From Streptomyces sp. V4I2 (GTDB taxonomy: Bacteria; Actinomycetota; Actinomycetes; Streptomycetales; Streptomycetaceae), in NCBI RefSeq assembly GCF_030817655.1, contig NZ_JAUSZM010000003.1, forward strand, positions 10,106,001 through 10,170,000: a stretch of 64,000 bases of DNA, read 5' to 3'. The position numbers and the translations under genes are program-made. This document shows positions 26,270-34,499 of this stretch, one piece after another. How positions within the stretch are numbered: the stretch's first letter is position 1; every line of letters begins with the position of its first letter. The notes under the pieces are model-generated. The model had not been told where the DNA came from and did no database searches. It was given only the letters and a program-made list of their open reading frames with translations.

Positions 26270-28426
26270 TTACCTCCGTCGCCCGAGCCGTCGGGTGCAG
26301 GTGCAGTGCAGCAACGGCTGCTCGTTCGCCGCCAGGGCTTTCCACTCCGTGGCGGTCCTGTCGAGTTGTCCGGCGCCGTCGAAGTCCATGGCCACGAGAC
26401 GCTCCAGCAACGTGGACAGGGTCTCGGCCGTCTTGCCGGTCGATCTGGTCCGCTCCTCGCACAGCCACACCGCGTGCAGCAGCTGGTCGACGGTGCGGCG
26501 CAGCGCAGGTCCGTCCACGGGCACCAGGCCCTGGGCGCGTGCCCGCCGGGTGTCCGCTCCGCCCGGATACGGCGCCTGGGCGATCTCCAGCAGCTCCGCG
26601 CACCACTCCTGGGGGCGGCCGGGCAGCGTGGCGGTCAGATGGCGGACCACGTCGTCCACGCCGCCGGAGACCAGATGGTGGTTCATCCGGTGCGCCGTGA
26701 CCGAGCGGAACGCCGCGCCGTGCGGCGCCTCCTCGTCGGCCGCGCGGCTCGTGTAGTGGTCCCGCAGCAGGTGGTGGTCGGCGTACCAGGCGGCGCCGTC
26801 GGGGCGCAGGCCGTACAGCCGGTGCACCAGCAGCTGGCGCAGCCCGAAGTCCCCGATGAAGTGCCGTTCGCAGCCGGGCCACCCGGTGTCGGTGAGCAGC
26901 TGGGAGACCTGATGTGCCGTCAAGTGGTGGACGCGGCCCGCCTGATGGTGGCGGAGCAGGACGCCGGCGCACTCCTCGTCGTGCGCCACCGACAGATGCG
27001 TGAGCAGATCGAGCCACTGGTCGTGGTGCACATCCGGCAGCCGCACCGGCAACTGATCCAGGACCAGATCCTGAAGCAGTACGTCCGCCACCGGCCGCTC
27101 GGGGTCGCCGCCGGGCAGACGCAACGGGGCGTCCAGGAGGTCCCGGTCGTTGGCGTCCGCCGGCATGCGGAAGGCGGCGGCAGCAGCGGCCAGCCGGATC
27201 ACCATGTGCGGCCGTCCGCCGCTCAGCCGGGCCACGGCGGCATCGATACGGCGGCGGTTCGCGCCGCCCTCCGGCTCCCCGCGCTGCTGTCTTCGCTGGG
27301 TCTCCTCGCGGAGCTGGTCGCCGGTGAGAAGAGGCATGCGCAGCAGCAGCACCCCGTCCGCCGGCGGTGCCCCGTCCGCTCCTGAGCCCGTGCGCCGGGA
27401 CCAGGCGGGAGGGCCGCCGTCGGCGGGCCGGAACTCCGCCGGGGGAGCCTGGGCCGGCAGCCCACCGTGCAGGAAGGCGCCGCCGTCCGCCCGGCGCGCC
27501 GTGCCCACGATCACCAAGCGGTCGCGCTGCCCGCCCTTGCGGTCGTCGAGTACGGCGCTCAGCAGCCGCTCGCCCAGGGGCGACTCGGCGTGGTCCAGCA
27601 GCAGCCCCGGGCGGCCGACCCGGAACAGCCAGCCCGCCGTCCCGGCGTATGCCGCTTCGAGGTCCTCGCGCAGCGCCCGGAAGAGGAAGCTCTCCGCCAG
27701 CTCCCGGCCCTCGCCGCCGGCCAGGAAGTCGGCGGCGAGATTGCGCAGTCCGTGCCTGGGCTGATCGGCCGCGCCGGGATACGCGCCGTACAGCCGCTCC
27801 AGTTCCGCCTTGCCCCGGGGCGCCAGGCGTGCGAAGAGGGCGTCCAGAAGTGCGTTGCTCACGGCCGCGGAGTACGGGTCGAGCGTCTGCCCGAAGAGGG
27901 TCGACAGCAGGTTGCGGACGGCTCCATGGAGGACGCCCCGCCAGAAGTCACCCGCGCCCAGGCCGCGGAGGCGCGGTTTCTGGGACAGATGCTCGTACCG
28001 TTCGACCTCCGTCGCGACCGCTTCGGGGGCGCCCTCCCCGGCCCCCGTGGCGATCATCGCGAGGCCCGTGAAGAAACGCGGGAAGGCGAACGAGCCGCCC
28101 GTCCCCTGCCAGGTGTACAGCCGCTGGGCGATCTCGAACAGGGCCTCGGTCGTATCCGAGCGGGCGTCCGGCTCCGGCCCGGCCCTGTCCGCGTACACCG
28201 GGGAGGCGCAGTCCAGGTGGATCACCGGCACCTTGGCGGCGAAACCGTCCCGCACCGCACGCAGCAGCCGTCCCTTGCCCATGCCCGGGCCGCCGGTGAG
28301 CAGCACCACGGGCAGGTCGGGGCCGTACAGCGGCTTCCGGTCGGCACCTGACGGCGACCGCGCGAACAGGTGCGCGAAGAAGCCGTCCTCGTCGAGGAGT
28401 TTCTCGAACCCCAGGTCTTCACCCAC
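26270..28426 (-). CDS. P-loop ATPase of STAND/AAA type with atypical Walker A, paired with a binding protein
   Basis: 718 residues, cytosolic, no transmembrane helix seen. A P-loop lies at residues 45-51 within 'VVLLTGGPGMGKGRLLRAV', but the residue after the Lys is Gly instead of Ser/Thr. A Walker B-like stretch is 'VPVIHLDCAS' or, further on, 'RPGLLLDHAESPLGERLLSA'. An arginine-rich sensor region follows ('RRRIDAAVARLSGGRPHMVI'), then a long helical C-terminal half with no recognisable repeat. The GTG at 28426 gives a full-length product. It is followed after 5 bp by the periplasmic-binding gene, so the pair is an operon. The architecture resembles STAND signalling ATPases, but no effector domain is recognisable. 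Not a transporter ATPase: there is no ABC signature motif. Confidence 0.75.
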   Translation of the reverse strand: MGEDLGFEKLLDEDGFFAHLFARSPSGADRKPLYGPDLPVVLLTGGPGMGKGRLLRAVRDGFAAKVPVIHLDCASPVYADRAGPEPDARSDTTEALFEIAQRLYTWQGTGGSFAFPRFFTGLAMIATGAGEGAPEAVATEVERYEHLSQKPRLRGLGAGDFWRGVLHGAVRNLLSTLFGQTLDPYSAAVSNALLDALFARLAPRGKAELERLYGAYPGAADQPRHGLRNLAADFLAGGEGRELAESFLFRALREDLEAAYAGTAGWLFRVGRPGLLLDHAESPLGERLLSAVLDDRKGGQRDRLVIVGTARRADGGAFLHGGLPAQAPPAEFRPADGGPPAWSRRTGSGADGAPPADGVLLLRMPLLTGDQLREETQRRQQRGEPEGGANRRRIDAAVARLSGGRPHMVIRLAAAAAAFRMPADANDRDLLDAPLRLPGGDPERPVADVLLQDLVLDQLPVRLPDVHHDQWLDLLTHLSVAHDEECAGVLLRHHQAGRVHHLTAHQVSQLLTDTGWPGCERHFIGDFGLRQLLVHRLYGLRPDGAAWYADHHLLRDHYTSRAADEEAPHGAAFRSVTAHRMNHHLVSGGVDDVVRHLTATLPGRPQEWCAELLEIAQAPYPGGADTRRARAQGLVPVDGPALRRTVDQLLHAVWLCEERTRSTGKTAETLSTLLERLVAMDFDGAGQLDRTATEWKALAANEQPLLHCTCTRRLGRRR

Positions 28427-28803
28427 GGACCCCCCATGGAAGAACTCTCCCGCCCGTGAGCGGATGACCGGTGACCAATGCGCCAGAAAACAATCAGTGG
28501 AACACGAGTCCGTCTACCGGACAACGGTGCTTACGTGGAAAGGGAGTTGAGGAGTGGTGAATGCCGGGCCGCTGTCGTCCGTGGGTGTGTCGCGGTGGCA
28601 GGCGGGGATTTCACGTCTCGGCCCCGCCGCTGCGATCGCCTGTCATGGACTTCACCTCCGTGGCCTCTGGCTGCCCCTTCTGCACCGCAGCTTCGCCGTC
28701 GCGCACGTTCAGCCCGGACGGCACCGCTGCTCGTGCGAGGAACACGACGGATCGTCGCCGTCGTCCGTGATCGCTCCCCTGAGGCCGCCCGGGGACGATC
28801 CGC
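28427..28803. other. Intergenic, 377 bp, promoter of the ATPase operon; no gene recognised
   Basis: Around 28515-28530 lies the dyad-like GTCCG-TCTAC-CGGAC, a possible operator for the ATPase operon. The rest (28560-28800) contains short open plus-strand frames with no recognisable family. Confidence 0.4.
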
Positions 28804-29105
28804 TCATTCGCCGGCGCGCTGGTCGAAGAGCAGGCCTACGAAGTTGGTGACGGGTCCGACGATGTCGAGGTCCTGGTCGAGTACCCACTGCAGTTGGAGC
28901 CCGTTGAGCACGGCGTGGAAGAGGACCGCCGCGCTCTCGGGACTGATGCCTTCGCGCAGCCTGCTGCGCTCTGCCTTGTCGTGGAGCCCTCGGCGAACTG
29001 GGTGTGCCCGCGTTCCTAGCGTTCGACGAAGTAGGCGTGGGCCTGATGATCCGGCCGTGAGGCCGCGGCGGCGAGCTCGATCCACAGGCACATCAGCTCT
29101 GGTGC
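28804..29105 (-). pseudogene. TetR-family regulator, C-terminal remnant
   Basis: The minus-strand tail 'ISPESAAVLFHAVLNGLQLQ' followed by 'WVLDQDLDIVGPVTNFVGLL' is typical of the end of TetR ligand domains. The preceding 'LAPELMCLWIELAAAASRP' and 'DHQAHAYFVER' are in a different frame with an in-frame stop near 29020. The DNA-binding half is gone. It is cut off at about 29105 by the Tn3 transposase remnant. Confidence 0.7.
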
Positions 29106-30451
29106 CAGCGGATCGACCGTGACGTCCGCCAGCGCCGACTGCTGCCGGCCATCTTCGCGCTGGGTACAAACATGGCATCCGCGCGATCGTGGCGACCGGC
29201 GTGCACGGCGAGAGCGAGGCCGCGCTGCGGCACGTACGTCGGCACTGCATCACCGTCGACAACTTCCGCGCCGCCGTGACGAGACTGGTGAACGCCACCT
29301 TCGCCGCCCGGGACACCGCGCGGTGCCGACGGGACACCGCGTGCGCGTCGGACTCCCGAACCCAGGTCGCTGATGTCCAGGGACAGGTCGGGCTCCCGAT
29401 CCGTCGGAACGCATTCCGCCTTGCCGTCCCGGACGGTCAGCAGGTAACGGCCGTGTTCGCCGAGGAACGGGTCGTCGACGGCGAGGACGAGCTCGCCGTC
29501 CGTGAACCAGCCGCGCGCCGTCAGAGCACCCGGGATGTCCAGGAGCCGCACCCAGAGCCAGTCCATGGCGCCGCTCACCTCGCCGGCGCGGAAGTCCGCG
29601 AGCTGCCAGCGCAGCGGATGCTCGGGCGGGACGTGCTGGAACACGATCTGAGAGACCAGGTCGTGTCCGAGTGCGAACTGGACCAGGGCCGTGAAGACGG
29701 CGTCGTCGGTGGTGATGGTCTCGTCGACCGTCAGGGTGCCGGACTCGATCGAGTAGCTGGCGTACCCGTCCGGGACGCCGTCGGCGTCCCGGTGAACAGC
29801 GACATAGCGTGGCGCCGGCGAGATCGGGGGCTGCCCCGCGCGCAAGGCCCACCAGCGGTGCGGCCGGGACAGCGCGCCGGGCTGGGCGCGGCGATACCGG
29901 TCGTAGACCTCTTCCAGGATCTCGCCGCACTCGGCACGACGCAGCACCTCAACCGAGCCGGTGTCCGAGCCGGTCGTCGGCGTGTCGGCCCCTCCGCGTG
30001 CCCGGGGAACGGCGAGGGCGGCCTTGTGGCGCGGCACCGTCAGCCGCGCCGTGTAGGTCGCCGGTCCGTAGCCGAACCTGCCGTAGATCGTGGCCTCGGA
30101 GGACAGCAGCACGGAGAGGAACTCCCCGCGGGCCCGCACCTCGGCGAGCTGATGGCGCATCATCGCGCTGAGCACGCCCTGGCGCCGGTGCGAGGGCAGG
30201 ACGCCGACGGCGGTCACCCCGGCGGCCGGGACGAGGGTCTCACCGGGCAGGGTGAGCTCGAAGGAGTGCGCGGCGGCGGTGCCGACGGGCCGCCCGTCCT
30301 CCGTCAGGGCGAGCGGGCAGCGGTCCGTTTCGAGCGCCGACCACCAAAGACCGCCGCCCTCGACCGGGGTTTCCGGGAAGTGCCCGAACGCGGCATGGAC
30401 CGTGTCGACGAAGACGTCAAGGTCCTCATCGGTCGTGGAACGGATCTCCAT
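29093..30451 (-). CDS. GNAT N-acetyltransferase, Eis-like, C-terminus lost at a Tn3 junction
   Basis: The frame is open for 452 codons, but only the first 365 or so (to 29357) are native. Eis-type proteins have two fused GNAT domains and a sterol-carrier-like C-domain. Here we see 'STTDEDLDVFVDTVHAAFG', the acetyl-CoA loop 'VGVLPSHRRQGVLSAMMRHQ' (about 90-110), 'LSSEATIYGRFGYGPAT' and the beginning of the C-domain ('LAVDDPFLGEHGRYLLTVRD', 'LSLDISDLGS'). After 'DLGS' the frame runs into antisense of the Tn3 fragment, so about 40 normal residues, including the C-terminal carboxylate used in catalysis in this family, are missing. The ATG at 30451 follows GGAGG. Probably inactive, or folded poorly. 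Confidence 0.8.
   Translation of the reverse strand: MEIRSTTDEDLDVFVDTVHAAFGHFPETPVEGGGLWWSALETDRCPLALTEDGRPVGTAAAHSFELTLPGETLVPAAGVTAVGVLPSHRRQGVLSAMMRHQLAEVRARGEFLSVLLSSEATIYGRFGYGPATYTARLTVPRHKAALAVPRARGGADTPTTGSDTGSVEVLRRAECGEILEEVYDRYRRAQPGALSRPHRWWALRAGQPPISPAPRYVAVHRDADGVPDGYASYSIESGTLTVDETITTDDAVFTALVQFALGHDLVSQIVFQHVPPEHPLRWQLADFRAGEVSGAMDWLWVRLLDIPGALTARGWFTDGELVLAVDDPFLGEHGRYLLTVRDGKAECVPTDREPDLSLDISDLGSGVRRARGVPSAPRGVPGGEGGVHQSRHGGAEVVDGDAVPTYVPQRGLALAVHAGRHDRADAMFVPSAKMAGSSRRWRTSRSIRWHQS
29109..29356 (+). pseudogene. Tn3-family transposase (TnpA) fragment
   Basis: Plus-strand pieces 'RDVRQRRLLPAIFALGTNM' and, after a 1-nt frameshift near 29174, 'GVHGESEAALRHVRRHCITV', 'DNFRAAVTRLVNATFAARDT' and 'ACASDS' match the catalytic core region of Tn3 transposases just up to the first catalytic Asp. 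It ends abruptly at 29356, where the 3' end of the Eis-like gene (minus strand) begins. It is a fossil of an insertion or deletion event. Confidence 0.82.
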
Positions 30452-30610
30452 TGCGCCGCTGCCTCCTCGAAATACCGCTACCACGACTCGTGGCGCCTGG
30501 TCACAGTGCATGCGTTGACCCGTGGCCAGGGCACGCGAATTACGGCCCTCCCGCGGCGCCGGTCGCAGCACAGCAGTCTTCGAGGGAGGATCAGCGGCAA
30601 GCTCCCTGTA

Positions 30611-31009
30611 GCCGACCGGCCCGGCCCGGCCCGGCCTGGTCTGGCCGCCGCCCTCGACCATCTCCGCGACGGTGACATGCTCTGCGTCCAGGAAGTCGAC
30701 CGCCTCGGCCGCAACCTTCTGGAAGGACTGATCGTCCTGAACGACCTCTTCCAGCGCTGTATCGCCCTGATGGTCCGGGAGGGCATCGCCTCCGGCGAGC
30801 ACACCGAACGCTCCCTGGTGCTGGACCTGGCGCTTGCGCTCGCCGAGGACCGGCGCCGCGACATCGTCCGCAAGACCAAGAACGGCCTGGAGTCTGCCCG
30901 AACCCGAACCCGAACCCGAACCCGAACTCGAGCCCGAGCCCGCGTCGGCGGCCGGCGCCCCGTCGTGGACGCGGACAAGCGGCGTGTGATCAGAACATTG
31001 CCTGGATGA
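30611..31009 (+). pseudogene. Tn3-type resolvase (TnpR) fragment
   Basis: 'RPGLAAALDHLRDGDMLCVQ', 'EVDRLGRNLLEGLIVLND', 'EGIASGEHTERSLVLDLALA' and 'LAEDRRRDIVRKTKNGLESA' match serine resolvases of Tn3 elements from the middle of the catalytic domain onward. The N-terminal third with the nucleophile Ser is absent. The expected 'ARKRGRVGGRP' hinge is replaced by an Arg-Thr tract coded by a hexanucleotide repeat (30897-30926), and the DNA-binding domain stops early at 31009. With the TnpA piece at 29109-29356 in the same orientation, it frames the Eis-like gene. Confidence 0.8.
30897..30944 (+). repeat. CCCGAA hexanucleotide tract in the resolvase remnant
   Basis: Five perfect CCCGAA copies (30897-30926) are followed by three degenerate units (CTCGAG, CCCGAG, CCCGCG). 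They encode Arg-Thr / Arg-Ala repeats that are absent from normal resolvases. Confidence 0.88.
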
Positions 31010-31871
31010 TCCCCACGGTGCGCTCCAGGTGTGGCTCGGAGCGGTCGGGGCGGTGGGCCACGGCCAGCTCCACGCGGGCGTCGGCCCCGGCCAGCGGTAG
31101 GTAGACGACGCCGTCGAGCGCCAACGCGGTCACGGGCTCCGGCACGACTGCGACGCCGAGGCCGCCGGCCACGAGCGTGACCAGCGTCGAGGTCTCGCCG
31201 ACCTCGTGGCGGATGTGCGGCTCGACGCCGGCGTCGCGCAGAAGGCCCAGCACGACGTCGTACATCACCGACCGGCGGTCGGCGGAGTGCACGATCAGGT
31301 CGGCGCCGGCGAGGTCCGCGATGCGTAGCCGTTTCCGGCGGGCGAGGGGGTGGTCGACCGGTACGGCGACGACGAGCCGGTCCCGGCGCAGGGTGTGCAT
31401 GGTGAGGGAGAGGTCGGCGGCCGGAGGGCGCAGCAGCGCGATGTCGATCCCGCCGGTGCGCAGCGCCTCGACCTGGTCGGGCGCGAGCATCTCGCCGCGG
31501 AAGGAGAAGTCGACGCCGGGAAGCTCCTCCGTGAGCCGCCGCGAGAGCGTGGGCAGGAGGCTGTACGTCGCCGAGCCCACGCACCCGATGGAGAGGTGGC
31601 CCACCGAGCCGGCGGCGACGAGCCGTGCGTGCTGGGCGGCCTCGTCGACGTCGGCGAGGATCGCGCGCGCCCGCTCGAGGTAGGCCCGGCCGGCCTCGGT
31701 GAGGTCGACGCGGCGTGTGGTGCGGTGGAGCAGTTCGACGCCGAGTTCGGCCTCGAGCTGGCGGATCTGCGTGGAGAGCGGTGGCTGGGCCATGTTGAGC
31801 CGCTCGGCGGCGCGACCGAAGTGGCGCTCCTCGGCCACGGCCACGAAGTACCGCAGGTGACGCAGATCCAT
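30990..31871 (-). CDS. LysR-family regulator of the pca genes
   Basis: 293 residues. The winged helix-turn-helix is at 1-60 ('MDLRHLRYFVAVAEERHFGR', 'LNMAQPPLSTQIRQLEAELG'), and the LysR substrate domain spans 90-290 ('VGHLSIGCVGSATYSLLPTL', 'GGIDIALLRPPA'). This is the CatR/PcaQ/BenM-like type often found with aromatic catabolic genes. It diverges from pcaF across only 71 bp, so the ligand is probably an aromatic-pathway intermediate such as cis,cis-muconate or 3-oxoadipate. That is inference from position. The ATG is at 31871. Its 3' end overlaps the resolvase remnant by 20 bp. Confidence 0.88.
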   Translation of the reverse strand: MDLRHLRYFVAVAEERHFGRAAERLNMAQPPLSTQIRQLEAELGVELLHRTTRRVDLTEAGRAYLERARAILADVDEAAQHARLVAAGSVGHLSIGCVGSATYSLLPTLSRRLTEELPGVDFSFRGEMLAPDQVEALRTGGIDIALLRPPAADLSLTMHTLRRDRLVVAVPVDHPLARRKRLRIADLAGADLIVHSADRRSVMYDVVLGLLRDAGVEPHIRHEVGETSTLVTLVAGGLGVAVVPEPVTALALDGVVYLPLAGADARVELAVAHRPDRSEPHLERTVGIIQAMF

Positions 31872-31942
31872 AGGTCGTCCGTATCAATCGTGTGCCATAT
31901 GTGTACTTCAGAATATCGCGGCCCGGTACTAGCGTCGCTGCC
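31872..31942. promoter_or_regulatory. LysR / pcaF divergent promoter
   Basis: This 71-bp intergenic region is AT-richer than its surroundings (ATCAATCGTGTGCCATATG, then TGTACTTCAGAATAT). It holds T-N11-A type spacings that LysR regulators use. There is no room for two separated promoters, so the LysR protein probably controls both directions. Confidence 0.5.
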
Positions 31943-33148
31943 ATGAGTGCTTTCATCTATGCCGCGACGCGGACTCCGTTCGGCCGCTTCAACGGCGCGC
32001 TGGCCGGCGTCCGCCCCGACGACCTCGCCGCCGCCGCGATCACCTCGACGCTCGCCAAGGTGCCGGGCCTCGACCACGCCGCGGTCGACGACGTGGTGTG
32101 GGGCAACGCCAACGGCGCCGGCGAGGAGAACCGCAACGTCGGCCGCATGGCGGCGCTGCTCGCCGGGCTCCCGGTGAGCGTGCCCGGCACCACCATCAAC
32201 CGGCTGTGCGGGTCCAGCCTCGACGCGGCGATGACGGCCAGCCGCACGATCGAGTCCGGCGACGCCGAGGTGGTGCTGACCGGCGGCGTGGAGTCCATGA
32301 CACGTGCGCCGTGGGTGCTGCCCAAGTCGGCGAAGCCGTTCCCGGCCGGCGATGTCACCGCGGTCTCGACCACGCTCGGCTGGCGACTGGTCAACCCGCG
32401 GATGCCCAAGGAGTGGACGGTCAGCCTCGGTGAGGCCAACGAACAGCTCCAGGAGCGCTTCGGGATCTCCCGGGAGCGCCAGGACGAGTTCGCCGCCCGC
32501 TCCCACCAACTCGCCCACGCAGCGTGGGAGTCGGGCTTCTACGACGACCTGGTGGTGCCGGTCGAAGGCGTCGGCCTGACCCGCGACGAGGGCATCCGAG
32601 CCGGGTCCACGCCGGAGGCGCTGGCCGGCCTCAAGCCGGTCTTCCGCACGCCGGAGCAGGGCGGCACCATCACCGCGGGCAACGCCAGCCCGCTCAACGA
32701 CGGTGCCTCCGCGGTGCTGCTGGGCAGCGAGCAGGCCGCGGCCATGACCGGGGCCGACCCGATCGCCCGTATCGCCGGCCGCGGTGTGATGGCGCTGGAG
32801 CCGCAGGCCTTCGGCTACGCCCCGGTCGAGGCCGCGAACCGTGCGCTGGCCCGGGCCGGGATCGGCTGGGACCAGGTGGGCGCGGTCGAGCTCAACGAGG
32901 CCTTCGCCGTGCAGTCGCTCGCCTGCGTCGACGCGTGGAAGATCGACCCCGGCATCGTCAACCAGAAGGGCGGCGCCATCGCGATCGGGCACCCGCTGGG
33001 CGCCTCGGGCGGTCGCGTCCTCGCCACGCTGGCCAAGGTGCTGCGCGTGACGAAGCAGCGCTACGGCGTCGCCGCGATCTGCATCGGAGTCGGTCAGGGG
33101 CTGGCCGTCGTACTCGAGAACTGCGACGCCACGGGGTCGGCCCAGTGA
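31943..33148 (+). CDS. pcaF: 3-oxoadipyl-CoA thiolase
   Basis: A 401-residue thiolase that cleaves 3-oxoadipyl-CoA with CoA to succinyl-CoA and acetyl-CoA, the last step of the beta-ketoadipate pathway. The nucleophile Cys89 is in 'INRLCGSSLDAAM'. His350 is in 'GGAIAIGHPLGASGG' and the acid/base Cys380 in 'AICIGVGQG'. 'VELNEAFAVQSLA' is also conserved. Length is normal. The ATG is at 31943; the gene overlaps the next by 4 bp (GTGA). Thiolases of this clade also act on acetoacetyl-CoA, but coupling to pcaI and pcaJ makes the aromatic role most likely. Confidence 0.93.
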   Translation: MSAFIYAATRTPFGRFNGALAGVRPDDLAAAAITSTLAKVPGLDHAAVDDVVWGNANGAGEENRNVGRMAALLAGLPVSVPGTTINRLCGSSLDAAMTASRTIESGDAEVVLTGGVESMTRAPWVLPKSAKPFPAGDVTAVSTTLGWRLVNPRMPKEWTVSLGEANEQLQERFGISRERQDEFAARSHQLAHAAWESGFYDDLVVPVEGVGLTRDEGIRAGSTPEALAGLKPVFRTPEQGGTITAGNASPLNDGASAVLLGSEQAAAMTGADPIARIAGRGVMALEPQAFGYAPVEAANRALARAGIGWDQVGAVELNEAFAVQSLACVDAWKIDPGIVNQKGGAIAIGHPLGASGGRVLATLAKVLRVTKQRYGVAAICIGVGQGLAVVLENCDATGSAQ

Positions 33149-33840
33149 GCCGGGCGGAGGTCGTCGAGAGCGCGGATGCGGCGGTCGCCGGTATCGAGGA
33201 CGGGTCCACGATCCTCGTCGGCGGCTTCGGCCTGGCCGGCATGCCGTTCGATCTGATCGACGCGCTCATCCGGCAGGGTGCGAAGGACCTCACGATCGTG
33301 TCCAACAACGCCGGCAACGGTGACGTCGGACTGGCCGCGCTGCTGGCCGCCGGCCGGGTGCGCAAGGTGCTCTGCTCCTTTCCGCGCCAGGCCGACTCCT
33401 GGGTCTTCGACGGCCTCTACCGCGCGGGGAAGATCGAGCTCGAAGTCGTGCCGCAGGGCAACCTCGCCGAGCGGATGCGCGCGGCCGGTGCCGGCATCGG
33501 CGCGTTCTACTGCCCGACCGCGGTCGGCACGCCGCTGGCCGAGGGCAAGGAGGAGCGTGAGATCGACGGTCGCAAGTACCTGCTGGAGTACCCCATCAAG
33601 GGCGACTACGCACTGATCGGCGCGCACGTCGCGGACGCGATGGGCAACCTCGTCTATCGCAAGACGGCCCGCAACTTCGGGCCGGTCATGGCCACGGCCG
33701 CGACGACGACCATCGTCCAGGTCGACGAGGTCGTCGAGCCCGGCAAGCTCGACCCCGAGGCCGTCGTCACCCCGTCCATCTATGTCGACCGGGTCGTCCA
33801 GGTGAAGGCCCGCCACTACACCGTGCAGGGGGCCCGATGA
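33145..33840 (+). CDS. pcaI: 3-oxoadipate CoA-transferase subunit A
   Basis: A 231-residue alpha subunit of the class I CoA-transferase that moves CoA from succinyl-CoA to 3-oxoadipate. The glycine-rich CoA-binding stretch 'ILVGGFGLAGMPFDLIDAL' is at about 20-40, with 'TIVSNNAGNGDVGLAALLAAG' and 'FYCPTAVGTPLAEGKE' also typical. The GTG at 33145 overlaps the pcaF stop, and its own stop overlaps pcaJ by 4 bp, so the two subunits are made in equal amounts. SCOT-type enzymes for acetoacetate are the alternative, but pcaF upstream favours oxoadipate. Confidence 0.9.
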   Translation: MSRAEVVESADAAVAGIEDGSTILVGGFGLAGMPFDLIDALIRQGAKDLTIVSNNAGNGDVGLAALLAAGRVRKVLCSFPRQADSWVFDGLYRAGKIELEVVPQGNLAERMRAAGAGIGAFYCPTAVGTPLAEGKEEREIDGRKYLLEYPIKGDYALIGAHVADAMGNLVYRKTARNFGPVMATAATTTIVQVDEVVEPGKLDPEAVVTPSIYVDRVVQVKARHYTVQGAR

Positions 33841-34499
33841 CCACCACGTCAAGCGATCAGGTGCGCGCCGACCGCCGCCTCTCGATGGACGAACTGGCCG
33901 CCGTCATCGCACGCGACATCCCGGCCGGTGCTTTCGTCAACCTCGGTATCGGGCAGCCCACCAAGATCGCCGACCATCTGCCGGCCGACTCCGGAGTGGT
34001 GCTGCACACCGAGAACGGCATGCTCAACATGGGTCCGAAGGCCGAGGGCGACGCGGTCGACCCCGACCTGACCAACGCCGGCAAGGTCCCGGTGACCGAG
34101 CTGCCGGGCGCGGCGTACTTCCACCACGCCGACTCCTTCGCGATGATGCGCGGCGGGCACCTCGATGTCTGCGTCCTCGGGGCCTACCAGGTCGCCTTCG
34201 AGGGTGACCTCGCCAATTGGACCACCGGCAAGCCCGACGACATCCCTGCCGTCGGCGGTGCCATGGACCTCGCGATCGGCGCCAAGGACGTCTACGTGAT
34301 GATGACGCTCTTCACTCGCTCCGGTGAGCCGAAGCTCGTGCCGCAGTGCACCTACCCCCTCACCGGCGTCGGCTGTGTCAGCCGCGTCTACACGGACCAC
34401 GGCGTCTTCGACGTCGGTCCCGACGGGGTACGGATCCGGGAGACGTACGGCATCGGCGCCCACGAGCTGGCGGAGCGACTCGGCATCACGCTGTCTTAA
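33837..34499 (+). CDS. pcaJ: 3-oxoadipate CoA-transferase subunit B
   Basis: A 220-residue beta subunit carrying the catalytic Glu59 in the family motif 'LHTENGMLNMGP', which forms the glutamyl-CoA thioester. Other markers are 'FVNLGIGQPTKIADHLP', 'YFHHADSFAMMRGGHLD' and 'TYPLTGVGCVSRVYTD'. The ATG at 33837 overlaps the pcaI stop (ATGA). It is last in the operon; the following LacI remnant begins directly after the stop. Confidence 0.92.
   Translation: MTTTSSDQVRADRRLSMDELAAVIARDIPAGAFVNLGIGQPTKIADHLPADSGVVLHTENGMLNMGPKAEGDAVDPDLTNAGKVPVTELPGAAYFHHADSFAMMRGGHLDVCVLGAYQVAFEGDLANWTTGKPDDIPAVGGAMDLAIGAKDVYVMMTLFTRSGEPKLVPQCTYPLTGVGCVSRVYTDHGVFDVGPDGVRIRETYGIGAHELAERLGITLS

Noticed and set aside
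28560..28800. Short plus-strand frame 'FTSVASGCPFCTAASPS'
   Set aside because: Contains a CxxC-like pair but no match to any family, and no ribosome site; left as intergenic.
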